Source: Pyrenula massariospora (taxonomy: Eukaryota > Ascomycota > Eurotiomycetes > Pyrenulales > Pyrenulaceae). Taken from it: a stretch of DNA of 64,000 nt. The DNA is taken from positions 186,001 through 250,000 of the forward strand of contig JAGFMI010000017.1 of NCBI GenBank assembly GCA_021030905.1, read 5' to 3'. The notes under the pieces are model-generated. The model had not been told where the DNA came from, made no database searches, and saw nothing but the letters and a program-made list of their open reading frames with translations. Position 1 is the first letter of the stretch; every line of letters begins with the position of its first letter. Shown in pieces: positions 32,267 to 46,184 of this stretch. Both the position numbers and the translations under genes were made by a program.

Positions 32267-33437
32267 TCATTCCTCGCTCTCTTCCTCGTCTACCTCGTCA
32301 GCCTCATCCTCTGCTTCGTCTTCAGCCACTATCCTAGAACGTCGCTCAGCTTCTTCCCTTTCGAGCTGCTCCATTTGGCCTTCTCTCAGTGCCTTCATCC
32401 GGTCTGCGGGACCTGGAGCCTTCTGAACTTTGTCGGCGATTTCGCCTCGGCCGATGAGACTGAGAACAATGCTACCACCGACGATGAAGGTAAGAACGAA
32501 TCGATAAGTCGTATACCATGGCGGGCACCAGCCAGCGGTAGTAGCCCGAGCGTCTGTGTAATAAAGCATTGTAAAGGCCAAGAATTGAGTGATCAGTCCG
32601 ATTTCAGCAGAGAGGAGCACAGTCGGCCACGCGACCGCAGTCGAGAATACTCCAATGGCGTATCGTTTGTAACCTTGGTGGCCGCCGTATCCCGCCCACT
32701 CCAAACCCCAATGGATTGCGCCAAGAAATGCGATGATCTATACATATCAGAACAGCATTCTCTAAAAATGAAGTTTGTTTCATACTGATGCCCCATATCC
32801 AAGCTGAATAGGCTCAATTATATGAAGGAGTGTTTCTGCTGTTGGCCCAGAGAGAAGAAGCCCTTCACCATAGTTCCAAGCATAATTAATATCGTATGCT
32901 AGATAAACGGTGCTTATCGAGGTAGCAAGGTAGGGGAGCACTCCAGCCAAGCCAACGTAGAGCGCCTCTTTCGGGACCTCCCGAAGGGTAAACGTCTCTT
33001 GTATCGTTTTCTGGAGGTTGCGCGATTAGCAGAAAACCCCCTCCTTCTGCTTAAGAGTCGACACATACAAAGTCTTGCTTTATGCCAGCAGACATATCGA
33101 TGTCAGGTTCAGCATCCTCCTCTCCCTTCTCGTGAAAGACAGACCGTACAGACGAGTCGGTACTGACGGCCTCCGGGTGGGGATGCAGGTGACGTTGGAG
33201 TTGTTTAGCTTCTTGTTCCCTATCAATAGAACGAGTTGTCTGGTATCGAACAAGGGATGTTGCAAGAGGGCTTCGCAGAACCAAAGCTCGTGTTCTAGGC
33301 GACCTCGAAAGCTTTATTTTGGAGGCGAGACTCGTGGGAGCCTTTACGTATTTTGCTTGTGTAGACAGCCTGGCGAGTGAGGCATTGTGAATGGGACATG
33401 ATTTAGGCAAGACGCGTGGAGTGCAAGTACGAAACAT
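32267..33437 (-). CDS. DUF3429 (TMEM69-like) membrane protein
   Basis: Three exons, 33437-33069, 33010-32786 and 32737-32267, give 354 aa. The N-terminus (MFRTCTPRVLPKSCPIHNASLARLS, rich in Arg/Ser with few acids) looks like a mitochondrial presequence. The second exon opens the DUF3429 domain (VPKEALYVGLAGVLPYLATS). The third continues it (IIAFLGAIHWGLEWAGYGG, GYKRYAIGVFSTAVAWPTVL), giving four or five membrane helices, followed by a charged tail (MKALREGQMEQLEREEAERR and an Asp/Glu-rich end). Introns are 58 and 48 nt with good GT..AG ends, and both junctions are phase 0. The family is related to mitochondrial inner-membrane TMEM69; its function is not established. Divergent from VPS13. Confidence 0.88.
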
Positions 33438-34222
33438 GGTGGGTTGAATAGGAGAGAAACCAATTGAGCTCAGAAAACTAGTGTCAATGGGGCGGACAGC
33501 TGCCTCGGAGCTCCGCGGGCCAACGACCTGTCTAGCAGAGGTTGATGAAGTGGAGATGAGCGTGATTTGAAACGAAAGTGTGAAGAATGCTGTTGAGTAA
33601 TGGTGTCAATGAGGTGCGAATGAGCAGTTGGGGAGGAGCTCGAGAGCCAAGACGCTTACCCTTTGTGGGACAGCTCTTGAGCTTTGTGCGTGACGTGACG
33701 GTTTGCTTGACACCGACGTCATTGGAAGCGCGGCTGTAGGTGTGTGGGATGGCCTGGGAATTTGGAGTTCAGGACCCATGGAACCAGAGGTGATACCTGC
33801 TTCCCGGTCATTTGCATCTTGGTTCCACAGCGCCGTTCTTGAAACTTGTCATTCGTGGCCGCCAACACCTATTCGCAATTGCTGCCTAAATCCAGTGCTC
33901 TTGACTGGCTTCGGATCTTGGAACGATACAGGCCGATTGAGCGCTCACGCGGACGCGCCCCAGCGTCATCAAGACGGCAAATCGCTCTGCCACACCATCT
34001 TTCTCCGCCACGTATTGACCTCTAACCTGGCCTGAATTATTTCGCGTTTGCTCCACGCCTGTCTTCGCAACGGTCTCGATCAGATGCTGGCGCCTTGAAG
34101 AGCAGACTGCATAGCAAGACATATACAATGAAGAATTCTTGGGCGTGAGGGTGGAAGCATCTTCTTTTCACATTTGAGCGCTAGCTCTGACCTGGTCCGG
34201 GGAAGGACCGCCTTCAGCCAAG
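33438..34222. promoter_or_regulatory. Divergent intergenic region between DUF3429 and VPS13
   Basis: 785 bp between two head-to-head start codons, so it must hold both promoters. No gene is supported. No obvious TATA box was seen. Confidence 0.4.
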
Positions 34223-37200
34223 ATGTTGGAAGGCTTGGTCGCCAATCTGCTTAACCGCTTCTTGGGCATGTACGTTCAGAATTTCGATGCAAAACAGCTC
34301 AATGTTGGCATTTGGTCTGGAGATGTGAAGCTGCGGAACCTTCAGCTTCGGCGAGAAGCTCTCGATCAATTACACCTACCCCTGAACGTTGTGGAAGGCC
34401 ACCTTGGTCAACTCACTCTATCAATACCCTGGTCGAATCTCAGGGGAAAGCCGGTCAAAGTCAATATCGAGGATGTATATCTTTTGGCAGCCCCGAAAGA
34501 AGAGGCAGATTACGACCCTGTAGAGGAGGAGAAGAGGGCGCAAGCTGTCAAGATCGAGAAATTGGAAAGTGCAGAGCTCCTGAAAGAAAGAAATACTGAG
34601 GGTATGAGCCAGGAGGAGCAGCAAAAGAACCAGAGCTTTACACAAAGCCTCGTTGCCGCTATTGTGGACAATCTACAAGTCAGCATCAAAAACATCCACC
34701 TCCGCTACGAAGATTCAATTGCTGCGCCGGGGCATCCCTTCGCAGTAGGTTTCACAATTAAGGAAATGAGCGCTGTTAGTACAGATTCCGACTGGCGGCC
34801 AACTTTTGTCCAGTCGACTTCTGGCACGACCCACAAGCTCGCAGTCCTCAATGCGCTTGCGCTGTATTGGAACACTGACGCTGAGCTCTTCGGAACTGGC
34901 AAGGGCGGCGATGTAGGTGCTGCGGCGCAGGATATAGATCATGACGAGCTGATGGAAAAGTTCCGTGCTGCTATTGACAAGAGCGAGAACTCACAATACA
35001 TGCTCAAACCTGTGAGTGGTCGGGCTGGTATTGAGCTTGACAAGACTGGCAAAACAGACAGACCTAGGATCAAAGCGCGTCTTTTGTTCGATGAGCTCGG
35101 TTTCATTCTTGATGAAGACCAGTACCGTGATGCACTGATGCTTGTCGATTTGTTCCACTTTTTCATTCGACACCAAGAATACAAGAAGGATCAGCCAAAA
35201 AGTACACCTAAAGAAGACCCTCAGGCCTGGCTTAGGTTCGCCGGAAATTCCGTCCTTGCCAAAATTCACGAGCGCAATCGCCGCTGGACGTGGGATTACA
35301 TGAAAGAGCGACGCGATAATCGGTTGCGGTATATTGAACTTTTCAAAAAGAAGAAAAGGGAACAAACTTTCAGCAATACCGAGACCGAGGAGTTCAATAA
35401 ACTTCAGGAACAACTCACCTATGAAGACCTCCGTTTCTGGAGGTCTCTTGCTCGTAATCAACTACGGAAAGAAAATGTCACCGTAAAAAAGCCAGCTCAG
35501 CAACAAGGTTGGGGCTCATGGATATGGGGTTCGAAAAAAGAAGAGCAGCAAGAATCGGATGCCGGCATGACTGAAGAGCAGAGAAATGAGCTCTACAATG
35601 CAATTGACTGGGATGAGAAGAAGGCAATTGCTGAAAGTGTTGATTTACCGAAGGACTCTGTCAAGCTCCAAGTAGAATCGAGTCTCCGTTCGGGCAGCTT
35701 TACACTCAAACGTGACCCGAATGGAGAAGCGACAGAAATACTCAAATTCATATTTGACAATTTCAGAGCAAAGGCTTTACAACGGCCGGATTCATTCCTT
35801 GCTGATATCGCGCTTGGAGGTCTCCGTGTATATGATGGGACAACCGAAGGCAGTCTGTTCCCGCAAATCGTCAGGGTAAAGGACGTGTCCCCACAATCAA
35901 AGGATGAAAAGATGGAGAAGCTAGATGACGAAGATTCTATGGAAACAGACGAAGAAAAGGCTGCAATACAGGATGAGGAGGGTCTCTTCCATCTCGTCTT
36001 CGAAAATCATCCTCTAGACGAAAGTGCAGACACTGCAGTGACGTTGAAATTGAAGAGTGTGGAAGTAATTTACAATCCTCAATTCATCGTTGAGGTCGTG
36101 AGATTTTTCAAGCCTCCAGAGCGGCACATGGAATCGATTGGAGCCTTGCTCGAAACGGCTGGTGCCACTGTTGAAGAGATTCGCCAACAGACAAGAGCAG
36201 GCCTCGAATTTGCACTTGAAGAGCATAAAACTGTGAATGCGAACCTCGACATTCAAGCTCCTCTCATCATCGTCCCTGAAAGCATTACCAAAGAAAGCAC
36301 AATCTGCCTAATCTTCGATGCAGGACACGTGGGTGTGAACAGTGAGCTTGTTGACAAAGAGACTATGCGAGATATTCAGTCCAAGCAAAAAAGGCAGTAT
36401 AGCGAGGAGGATTATAGACAACTTGCAGGACTAATGTATGACAAATTCTCGGTCAAACTTAATTCAACACAAGTCTTGATTGGACCAGGTGTTGAAGCTA
36501 CACGATCTGAGCTTGATTCTGAGGATAACGCCAAACAATATCGCATTATCGAAAAGATCAATATGGACTTCATTCTCGAAACTTCGATTGTTCCTAAAGC
36601 GACAGACATTACTAAGACGAGAATATCCGGCAATCTTCCTGTTCTACACGCTTCAGTGTCCGACAAGAAATACAAAGCGCTAATGAGGCTCATTGATGTA
36701 GCTATCCCCAAATTTGATGGTGACGATTCTCCCGACCGAGCCGTTGAAGAGTCTCGGGAAGTGGCAACAACAAGTAGTTCTGTGGAAAAGAAGTCTCAAC
36801 GTCAATCTTTCCAGCTCAGAGAGCAGCGAGACGCTCCAGTAATCGAACATGATTCGGATACCGAGGAAAATGAATCGAATGGAGAAGGGAAAGTCGAAAA
36901 ACCAATCAATCTGCGTCAGAGAAACTTTGAGTTCAAATTCACAGTAGCTCGATTACAAGGGTCATTGTATCGGTCTGACCCTGAGGACAAGAAACCTGAT
37001 CAACTTCTCGCCGAGCTGGTTGCGGAGCATTTCCATCTTGATTTTTACTTGAGGCCTTACGACATGGTAGCAGAAGTAATTCTAAAATCGCTCGCCATAG
37101 ACGATTATATTGAGGACAACCCCATGCCTGAGTTTAAGCAAATAGTATCTAGTAAGGATGTCGAGGGTAAAGAAGACAAGCATCTGCTCGACGTCCGATT

Positions 37201-40200
37201 TGTCAAAGTCAATCCTAATTCTCCAGAGTTGCAATCGACATATGAAAGTATTGCAACCAATCTCGACGTCTCCGTTTCTACTATCAACATTATTGTCACT
37301 CGCCGCACTCTCCTGACTCTTCTGGACTTCGTGCTTCTGACTTTTACGAACCCGGATAGCTCCGAGCAAGAGCCACAACGCCCATCAACTTCGGAAGGCC
37401 AAAAGCACATGCAGCAACAGGTTTCGACGCAAGCAGAAAGGGGCACCGATAGAATCCGCATCAAGGCAGATTTGAAAAGTATTGGTTTGATTCTCAACAA
37501 TGACGGTGTCCGACTTGCAACTCTGAGTCTTAATTCCGGCGATGTTGGCGTATTTTTAGAAGGAAAAACCATGGAGGTCAAAGCACGGCTTGGGAGTCTG
37601 TCGCTAGTCGACGACATCAACCAAGGCGCTTCGGAGACATCGCCATTGCGCCAGCTCATCACCATAGAGGGTGACAATTTTGCCGACTTCAAGTACCAGA
37701 CGTTCGATCCTTCTCTCCAGTCGTACCCCGGCTATGATTCTGGGGTCTACCTCAGATCCGGCTCAGTCAAGATAAATTTTCTTGAAGAGCCAGTACGAAA
37801 AATCATGGAATTTGGTGTCAAATTTGGCAAAATGCAAGCTATTTTCAACGCCGCTCGACAAGCGGCAGCGAATCAAGCAAGTCAGATTCAAGACCGCGCT
37901 ACAAAAATGCATTTTGACATTGTCGTGAAGACTCCGATTCTAGTCTTCCCCCGAGTCATGGTTGCTGATCGCCCCAGAGATCTTCTCACAGCTCACTTAG
38001 GCGAGATATATGCTAGTAACAGATTTGCGTCTTTACAAGGTCAGAAAGATGGAATCGTCGTAAATAAGCTGTCCGCTGGCGTCCGAAATATCAAATTAAG
38101 CTCCACATTTCACTATGATGACGGTGATTCCGAAGAGCTAGAGATGATCGAGAAGGTTGACCTCGACTTTAAGATCAAGTATCTAGAACACTCCCCCGGA
38201 CTTGATAGACCAGACACGGAAATTGAGGGCTCAATGTCCCCCATCAACTTGAAAGTTGCCCAAACCCAGATGAAATTTCTTATGGAATTATCACGGTCGA
38301 TCCCAGCAGCTTTTGCTCCGGAACACGAGTCGGAGGAAGAGATCGTTGAAGAGTTGCCTCAGACCACCCTCGAGCCTGCAAAATCGGCCGTCTCTCAGGG
38401 CAGTCTCGCAAAAACTCAGAACGAGAGCCAATCTGTCGAAGACGAAAAATGGACGAAACTAAACTTCATCTTCAAAGCGCCAACAATTGGGCTGGAGCTC
38501 ATTCTAGCCCAGGATGACAAAGCAGTGGGTGACATGGAAGCAGCGAGCTTCTCGAAGTTTGCCATCAATGATACGAACCTCAAACTGAAAATGATTAGTG
38601 ATGGAGCTTTAGATGCCGAATTGCTCATTCATTCTTTTACGATCCGTGACAGTCGGTCAAAAGAGACAAACAAATTCCGCAAAATCATGTCCCTCATAAA
38701 CAATGATGTCCAGCAACAGTTTATGGCTAGCGTCTCGATTACAGGAGGAGAGGACCGACACATGATCATAATGCTCACGGTAGACAGTCCTCGTATAATC
38801 TTTGCGTTAGATTACCTGTTCGCATTACAGGCTTTTGCGAATACTGCATTTGCGTCCGACGAAAAACCCGAGATCGAAGAAACGTCCGAGAACGAGGATG
38901 AGGACAGTGACAGTTTCGAAGACACAGAAGCTACCGAATCATCCCAAGTGACAAAGGCAGCAAGTGCGGACAAGAGCAGCGAGTCATCAATGAGCATGTC
39001 GTTCCGCGTCAACATTGTAGATGCTCAAGTAATTCTGATTGCGAATCCAACCATATCTAACACGGAAGCCATCGTGCTAGGTACTAAAGAGATACTTGTG
39101 TCTCAGCAAAATGCGTTTACGCTTCAAGTCACAAAAGTTGGTATGTTCTTGTGCCGCATGGACAAGTTTGAATCCTCTAGACTACGCATACTAGACGACT
39201 TCACCATCCAAATGTCGATGGATAGTAGGTCTCAGGGCAAATCAGGGTCACTAACCTCTATCCATCTCGATATTGAACCCCTTGTGCTAAGGCTGTCTCT
39301 ACGAGATATTCTGTTAGCGCTTCAGATCGTCAACAAGGCATCCGCCATTAATGCTCAAGAAAAGAGGATTGAAGACACTGAACCAAAGAAGATAACGGAA
39401 GTTAAGGCAAAGTCGAAGGCTCCATCTACAAAGAGGAACTCTGTGGCTGGAAAGGGAACCTCTACTCTCGCAAAGCGTTCGCAAACCACCAAGACGCCCC
39501 CGAAGACAGTAGAGCCTCGGCAGTCGGTAGTCATGAAGCGAGAAGAAATGGCTGCTCAGATTGACGGGATTCGAGTGATCCTAATCGGCGACCTTCATGA
39601 ACTGCCACTGCTGGATTGGAGTGTGAAGAAATTTAACGTGGACGTTCGAGATTGGTCATCATCGATGAATGCAGATACGAGCTTTGATACTTTCATTAAT
39701 GTGTACAATTTCTCAAAATCGGCATGGGAGCCATTAATTGAACCATGGCAGCTCGGCTTTCATATGTCCAAAGAACAAGCACCAGAGTCGATGTCAATTG
39801 ATGTTTTCTCTCATAAACCCTTAGAGTTGACTGTCACTTCTGCCAGCATTGCATTAGGTTCAAAATCATTTCAATTCTTGTCCAGTGACGAAGACGTCCT
39901 GTCGAAGCCCAGAGGAACAGATGCTCCTTATCGTATCCGCAATTACACAGGATTTGATATGAATGTTTGGGCCGACGATAATGGCGACGGCGAAGGTGCT
40001 GCAGCTAAGCTCAGCGATGGTCAGGAATACCCTTGGCGATTTGAGGATGCAACCTCTATGAGAGAAAACCTCGCACCGGAGGGCAATGCCGGGCTTGTCG
40101 GGATCAATCTCGAAGGGAGTGGCTTTGATAGCATCAACAGAATATCAGTTGTTCGAGAAGGCGAGGCTTTGTACAATCTGAAACCACGAAAAGATAAGGT

Positions 40201-43200
40201 TCTGCACCGACTGCTTGTGGAGGTTACGCTAGGCACGGACAATGTCAAGTATATAACTTTCCGTTCACCACTTCTGGTGGAAAATAACACCCAAATCCCG
40301 GTGGAACTAGGGATCTTCAGCCCCGAGGACGGCAATCTGTTGAAAATAGACAAAATTCCCCCTGGTGAAGGACGGCCTGCTCCTATAGGATCGGCCTTCA
40401 TGCATTCTATAGTCATTCGGCCAGATCAAGGCTTCGGTTATTCCTGGTCGGATGAACGCTTATTTTGGAAGGATCTGCTAAGGCGACCAACCAGGACGCT
40501 ATCTTGCCGAGGGGAGAGCAGCGATCAGTCTCCCCCTTTCTATTTCCAGATGAATGCTTCTTACAACAAACAAGATCCTATGACCCAGGTGTATCCGTAC
40601 ATGCGTATTCGAGTATCAGCTCCGATTGAGATTCAAAATCTGCTGCCGTATGATTTCAAATATCGAATCTATGACAAGAATACGAAAAAGGACTGGACGA
40701 ATTTCCTTCGGAAAGGGGGAATCAGCCCAATTCATGTCGTCGAGTTGTCTCACTTGCTACTACTTAGTGTGGACATGCAGGACACAATCTTCAAACCTAG
40801 CGAGTTTTCAATCATCAATAGCAATACTCAGGAAGACTTTCGGCGCGAAAACAGCATCAGTGTCAAGGATGAGAATAATGTTCAGTTGAAGCTCAAACTG
40901 CATTACTTCAATGTTCCCGACAGTGGAGGTGCTTTTAAAGTATCTGTCATTAGCCCATATCTCATTCTCAACAAGACTGGTCTTGATATTAGCATCCAAA
41001 GCAAGACTATGTTTGGCTCTGCAAAGTCGGCTGCTGGCCAAGGCATCCGCACGGATCCATCCTCAGGAAACCGAAAAGCTTTGCCATATATGTATTCATA
41101 CTCAACGGACGATCGCAAAAATCGGTCTGTGATGAAAATTGGAGACTCACAGTGGAGTAAGCCGCAGAGCTTTGATGCTATTGGGAGCACCTTTGAGGTT
41201 GTGCTGCCTTCGCAAACCGCAAAGACTGAAATGCACGTCGGCGTAGCTGTTACGGAAGGAGAAGGCAAGTATAAGCTTACGAAAGTCGTGACACTCACTC
41301 CTCGATTCATTTTGAAGAATAAAATGAACGAAGCCATCCAATTGCGGGAGCCAGGCTCATCAAGCGTGACAGATCTCAACTCAGGTGATCTTCAACCGCT
41401 CCACTTCCTACGTCAAGCACCTATCAAGCAGCTTTGTCTGTGTTTTCCAGGAGTCAATAATCAGTGGTCGTCCCCATTTAATATTTCCAATGTTGGAATG
41501 GTTCACGTCAAGCTTGCCAAACAAGGTCAACGGCAAAAGCTTATCAGGGTGGAAATCATCATGGAGGGATCTACTCTATTTCTACATATCGGCATCGAAA
41601 CCAAACATTGGCCCTTCTCGATGCGGAATGAAAGTGACCAAGAATTTTTGTTCTACCAGGCTAATCCAAATATTGATGAGGACGAAGAAGACCGAGGCAG
41701 CGGCTGGCGTCCAATCCGTTATAAGCTACCGCCAAGGAGCATCATGCCATATGCCTGGGATTACCCTGCTGCGAAAAACAAGGAGCTTGTGCTTACTGCT
41801 GGAGGAAGAGAACGCTATGTCAAGCTCGCAGAAATCGGCAATCTGATACCTATGAAGATCCCCCCAACGGAGCGGGGAGGTTCTCTAAAAGTAATTGATC
41901 TCAACATTGCTGCAGATGGTCCCACACAGACCTTGGTCTTGTCGAATTATAAACCCTCGAAGAGCTTGTACAGGCAGAAGACCGGAATGTCTCAGGCTTC
42001 CCAGACCAGTTTGGAGAAAGGGTTCGAAGTCAAGGAAAAGGATTCAAATGTTACTTTCAAAGCTTCGTTACGGCTAGCAGGTTGGGGTATATCGCTTGTC
42101 AATCAAAATCTCAAAGAGCTCTTGTACCTGACCCTTCGAGAGATCCAGTTCAAGCTCTCAGAGTCGAAATTATTCCAGACTGTGAATATGACGATCAAAT
42201 GGATACAAATTGACAATCAGCTCTACGGCGGCATCTTCCCAATATTACTCTATCCGAGTGTGGTACCGAAAACTGGCAAAGAGATGGAAGCACACCCTAT
42301 CTTCCATGCAGCGGTAACACGTGTCAAGGACGACTCCTACGGTGTGCTATACATCAAGTACGCTACGCTTTTGCTGCAGCAAATGACACTGGAGCTAGAC
42401 GAAGACTTCATTTTCGCCATGCTAGACTTTACCAAAGTCCCAGGCGCTTCATGGTCTGAAGAGCAGGAAGGCAAGCTTTGCGACGAGACTCTCGACGTTC
42501 CTGAGCCAGTCAAAGAGCAGCAAGGTCAAGATGTTTACTTTGAGCTCCTTCATCTCCAACCTATGCAGCTAGATCTATCATTTGTGCGCACAGAACGTGT
42601 CAACGCAGAAGACACGTTCACCAGCTCAAACCCTCTCTTCTTCTTTGTAAATGTCATGACCATGTCGATTGGTAACGTCAATGACGCCCCCGTTCGCCTG
42701 AACGCTCTTATGCTCGAAAATGCGCGTGTTTCTATTCCTGCCCTTGTTGCAAACGTGAAAAACCACTACACGCAAGAATTCCTTCGACAGATTCACGTCG
42801 TGCTCGGATCAGCTGACTTTCTCGGGAACCCGGTCGGTCTCTTCAACAACGTCTCTTCTGGCGTCGCAGATATCTTCTATGAGCCCTACCAAGGCATGGT
42901 GCTTAACGACCGCCCCCAGGACCTCGGCATCGGGATCGCCAAAGGCGCGTCAAGCTTCGTCAAGAAATCTGTTTTCGGCCTCTCTGACTCTGTTGCTAAA
43001 TTTACCGGCTCTATGTCTAAAGGCCTTGCAGCCGCATCCCTGGACAAAGAATTCCAAGATCAACGCCGCATGTCGAAGTCTCGTAATCGCCCGAAACACG
43101 CTCTCTACGGCGTCACCTCTGGCGGAAATGCCTTTGCTTCCAGCATGGCAAGTGGCATAGGTGGGCTAGCCCGGCATCCTCTAGAAGGTGCGGAAAAGGA

Positions 43201-43830
43201 AGGCGCTGTTGGATTCGTCAAAGGCGTTGGCAAAGGATTTCTCGGTCTTGCAACCAAACCTGCCATCGGCGCATTCGATCTCGCCTCCAATGTCGCTGAA
43301 GGCGTGAGGAACACAACCACCGTCTTCGATGCTGAAGGGCTTGACCGGGTCCGCCTTACCCGTTTCATCGGCATGGATGGCATTGTCCGCCCGTATTCCC
43401 AGCGCGAAGCACTTGGCCAATTTTGGCTCAAGACTGCCGATGATGGCAAGTATTTCAACGAAGATTACATTGCACATCTAGAGCTAGAAGGCAAGGAAAT
43501 GCTCATCATATTGACGTATAACCAGTTCCTCCTTTTAAGGACAAAGAGATTAAAGACAGAGTGGGACGTACAACTCAAGGACTTGCAGACCATTAGCAAG
43601 GAGAGGACAGGTATTTCAACGATGCTAAAAGGGAATCATAGCGGACCGTTTATACCAGTGACAGAGAAGGGACAGAGAGATTGGCTGTACAAGCAAATTG
43701 CTGTTGGTAAGTCCTCGTGGTGTGTTGTACAACGCTCTTTACCTAATTGTACTTCCCCCAAATGAGCCAACGCTAACCAAATTTTGCAGCGGTGAATGCG
43801 TTCAATGATAAATATAATGCCAAGGGTTGA
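34223..43830 (+). CDS. VPS13: VPS13 bridge-like lipid-transfer protein
   Basis: Two exons, 34223-43706 and 43790-43830, give 3174 aa, close to yeast Vps13 (about 3144). The N-terminal chorein domain is unmistakable: MLEGLVANLLNRFLGMYVQN, then LNVGIWSGDVKLRNLQLRREAL and VNIEDVYLL. Extended repeating-beta-groove segments follow, with acidic linkers. The VPS13 adaptor-binding (VAB) region spans roughly residues 1890-2530 (e.g. YRIRNYTGFDMNVW, PLLVENNTQIPVELG). A C-terminal ATG2-like amphipathic segment (about 2905-3035; GASSFVKKSVFGLSDSVAKF, GFVKGVGKGFLGLATKPAIG) precedes a PH-like end. An 83-nt terminal intron (GTAAGT, branch GCTAACC, TTTTGCAG) replaces a spurious read-through tail with AVNAFNDKYNAKG. 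Vps13 moves bulk phospholipid between organelles at contact sites. The frame is intact over 9.5 kb. Confidence 0.97.
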
Positions 43831-44297
43831 AGATTGATAGGTCCAACAGAAAGGTAAAGAAACGGATTGTAACATTCTGCATCATGTACATGGCGTTGGA
43901 GGCGTAGCTTGAGCCAATCATTGGCAGTTCTGGGAGCATGTCACTACTCTCAGGCTTTAGGCTCTTAAATTGGTGTTAAACTATCACGAATATCTTAACA
44001 TGAACGTTATTTCTGAAGAAATCGAAGATTTTCTCCAAGGTTGTCATTGTGGTGATTGTGATCAACGCCGATGAGAGCTTTTGGGTCAAACGTTCAATCG
44101 GCTGCCAAGCCATAGCCACCTTTCCTAGAAAGGCTAAACATAAACAAAGCGAAGGAGCTTTGAACTTTTCTGAGCTTCTGGTGAGGCGTCGTAGCTTCTT
44201 CCCTGTCCTTCACCGTGCCCATGTAATAGACTTAGTGTTTTATCTTATACTACATGCCTTAGTTGTTCTTACTCAATCAGTCTTGTCGCATCGCTTT
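43831..44297. other. Short intergenic region
   Basis: 467 bp from the VPS13 stop to the next plus-strand start. No gene is supported. Confidence 0.4.
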
Positions 44298-46184
44298 ATG
44301 TCCAGTCTTACGGGGACGACCGCCATGGTCACTACTCCCCATCGTCAACTTCCTGCACCTCCTCGAACGCCAATCCCTACAACACCAGCATCGGTGAAGC
44401 TCCCCTTTTATTCATTGGATGAGATGTAAGGATCCCAATCTCTGTTCACGTCTGGATGCTCACTTAAATTTCCTGATAGTGACCCTTCTGTCGAGTTTTC
44501 GCCACCTCGCTATGCCTTCACGCCACGACCGGTCAATACCAAAATCCCGAAAGCTTGGGAGCGGAGACCCGCCACACCCTTCAAGCCGAGGGGCAATGGA
44601 AAGCAGAAAATCTGGAAAAGAGTTGGGGCGGATGAGAATGAGATTGATGATTCGCTTCATCTGCAGATTAGAAAAGGGGACGCAGACTCGAAAAGAGCTG
44701 TGAAGAAAATGAAAACCGGCGATGCTACATTGCCGGGTATCGCAAATGTTTTCGTGACGAGCTTTGATGATGAAGAGGGTGAGAGAATGCACAAGATGAG
44801 AAAAGACAGCGAAGACAAGGACCTCCGACTGAACCGCTGTTCTTCTAGCGCGCAGAAAAGAAAATCGAAAGGTTTTCAACGAGAACCAAGACAAGAGGAT
44901 CAGCTCCAGCATGCCAGCATACAAACGAACAGTATCGTTGATTCTACTTCAACCCCCAACACATCAGATGATCCGACGCTGGGAGACTCACATCCAGACG
45001 GAGAACCAGAGGAAGATAAGGCTCACGGCGCGAGCGCAGCAGATGGACCAGCTGTAGAGTTTATGGATGTCCCTCTTGACGGCCAATACTGCGAACAAGA
45101 AGAATGCGCACGATCAATTGCTGAGGCAGTCAGTGATGCTTCGAGCTCACCATCCAATGAGGCAGCGGATCATAACGATCCTCGCAGCACCAAAAGTGAA
45201 ACTTGTGTCACAGAGCCTGAGTACGCTCAGGAACTGGTTGTCGCCAATAACACAGCCGGAACTTCGAAAAGTCTTCACATCCCAGAAATGGTACATACTG
45301 CAGTCGATCTCGGTATATCCAATTCGTCAACGGATTCTGACAGCACAGAGACGATTGAGTCGCTATCAGAGAATGCGAGTACACGAGTCTCAGAGCCTAT
45401 GTCTGACCCCGCGGCAGTGACAAACTCCACAGATCGCGTCGAAATGACAGATTTACCCAGCAGTCTCACCCAGTCCTTCATTGAATGCACACCAGACGAC
45501 GATACAGCATTCCTTCAAGGCTTTTTGTCTCGTGCAAAGGCAAAGAAGGCAGCCAAAGCCGCAACAGAAAAGTATCAAAAACCAGTCGATGTCGATGTCC
45601 CACCCGCTCGAAACACGCGATCTCGGTCTACCGTGTCAAGTTCAAGGAGGGAAACGCGTTCCTCGAAGACCACGGCCGAGGGTCCCGACTGCTCCAAAGA
45701 TGGTTCTTTCGAGGAGCGAAATAGCAGTGAGCAAGTGCGCCCATCACCTCGCCGAAGTTCCCGTACCCGTCTACCAAAACCGCAGACCAAAGTTACGCCC
45801 ACTGTACCTAGCACCATCCCAGTTCGCCGCTCCAACGGCACAGAATTTGTCTTTCTCCAACGAGACGAATCTCAAAAGGTCGCGCTCGCCACTAGACAAA
45901 ACACCGCCCGTAACAAGGGCGAAGCTGTGCATCCAGTATTCAGACTACAGTCACTCAACACTGAAGAACATCCGCGATCCAGATCAAGGTCGAGTTCACC
46001 AAGGAAAAGAACCAAGACTGAAAAACAGGTGCAATGGGATGCCGAACTCGCGAGGTATTACGAGGAAAAAGAGAAAGAAAAGAGACGAAAGGAGGGCGCA
46101 GGGACAAGGAAAGTGCGGAGACTAGGAACACCGGGACCAAAGAGGAAGAAGCTGGTCTTGGAAGATTCGGGCTTGGACGAGTAA
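44298..46184 (+). CDS. Basic, disordered, probably nuclear protein of unknown function
   Basis: Two exons, 44298-44425 and 44480-46184, give 610 aa. The 54-nt intron (GTAAGG..CTGATAG) joins KLPFYSLDEI to DPSVEFSPPRYAFTPRPVN in frame, bypassing later internal ATGs. The N-terminus is Pro/Thr-rich (RQLPAPPRTPIPTTPA), followed by a probably conserved block (KIPKAWERRPATPFKPRGNG). The long middle is acidic and Ser/Thr-rich. The C-terminal third is basic, with a charged helix (KAKKAAKAATEKYQKP), Arg/Ser repeats (RSRSRSSSPRKRTKTEKQVQ) and a terminal block (RYYEEKEKEKRRKEG; KRKKLVLEDSG). Nuclear localisation signals are plausible (PRKRTK, KRKK). No enzyme or known DNA-binding fold is visible; chromatin or RNA association would be a guess. 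Confidence 0.75.
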
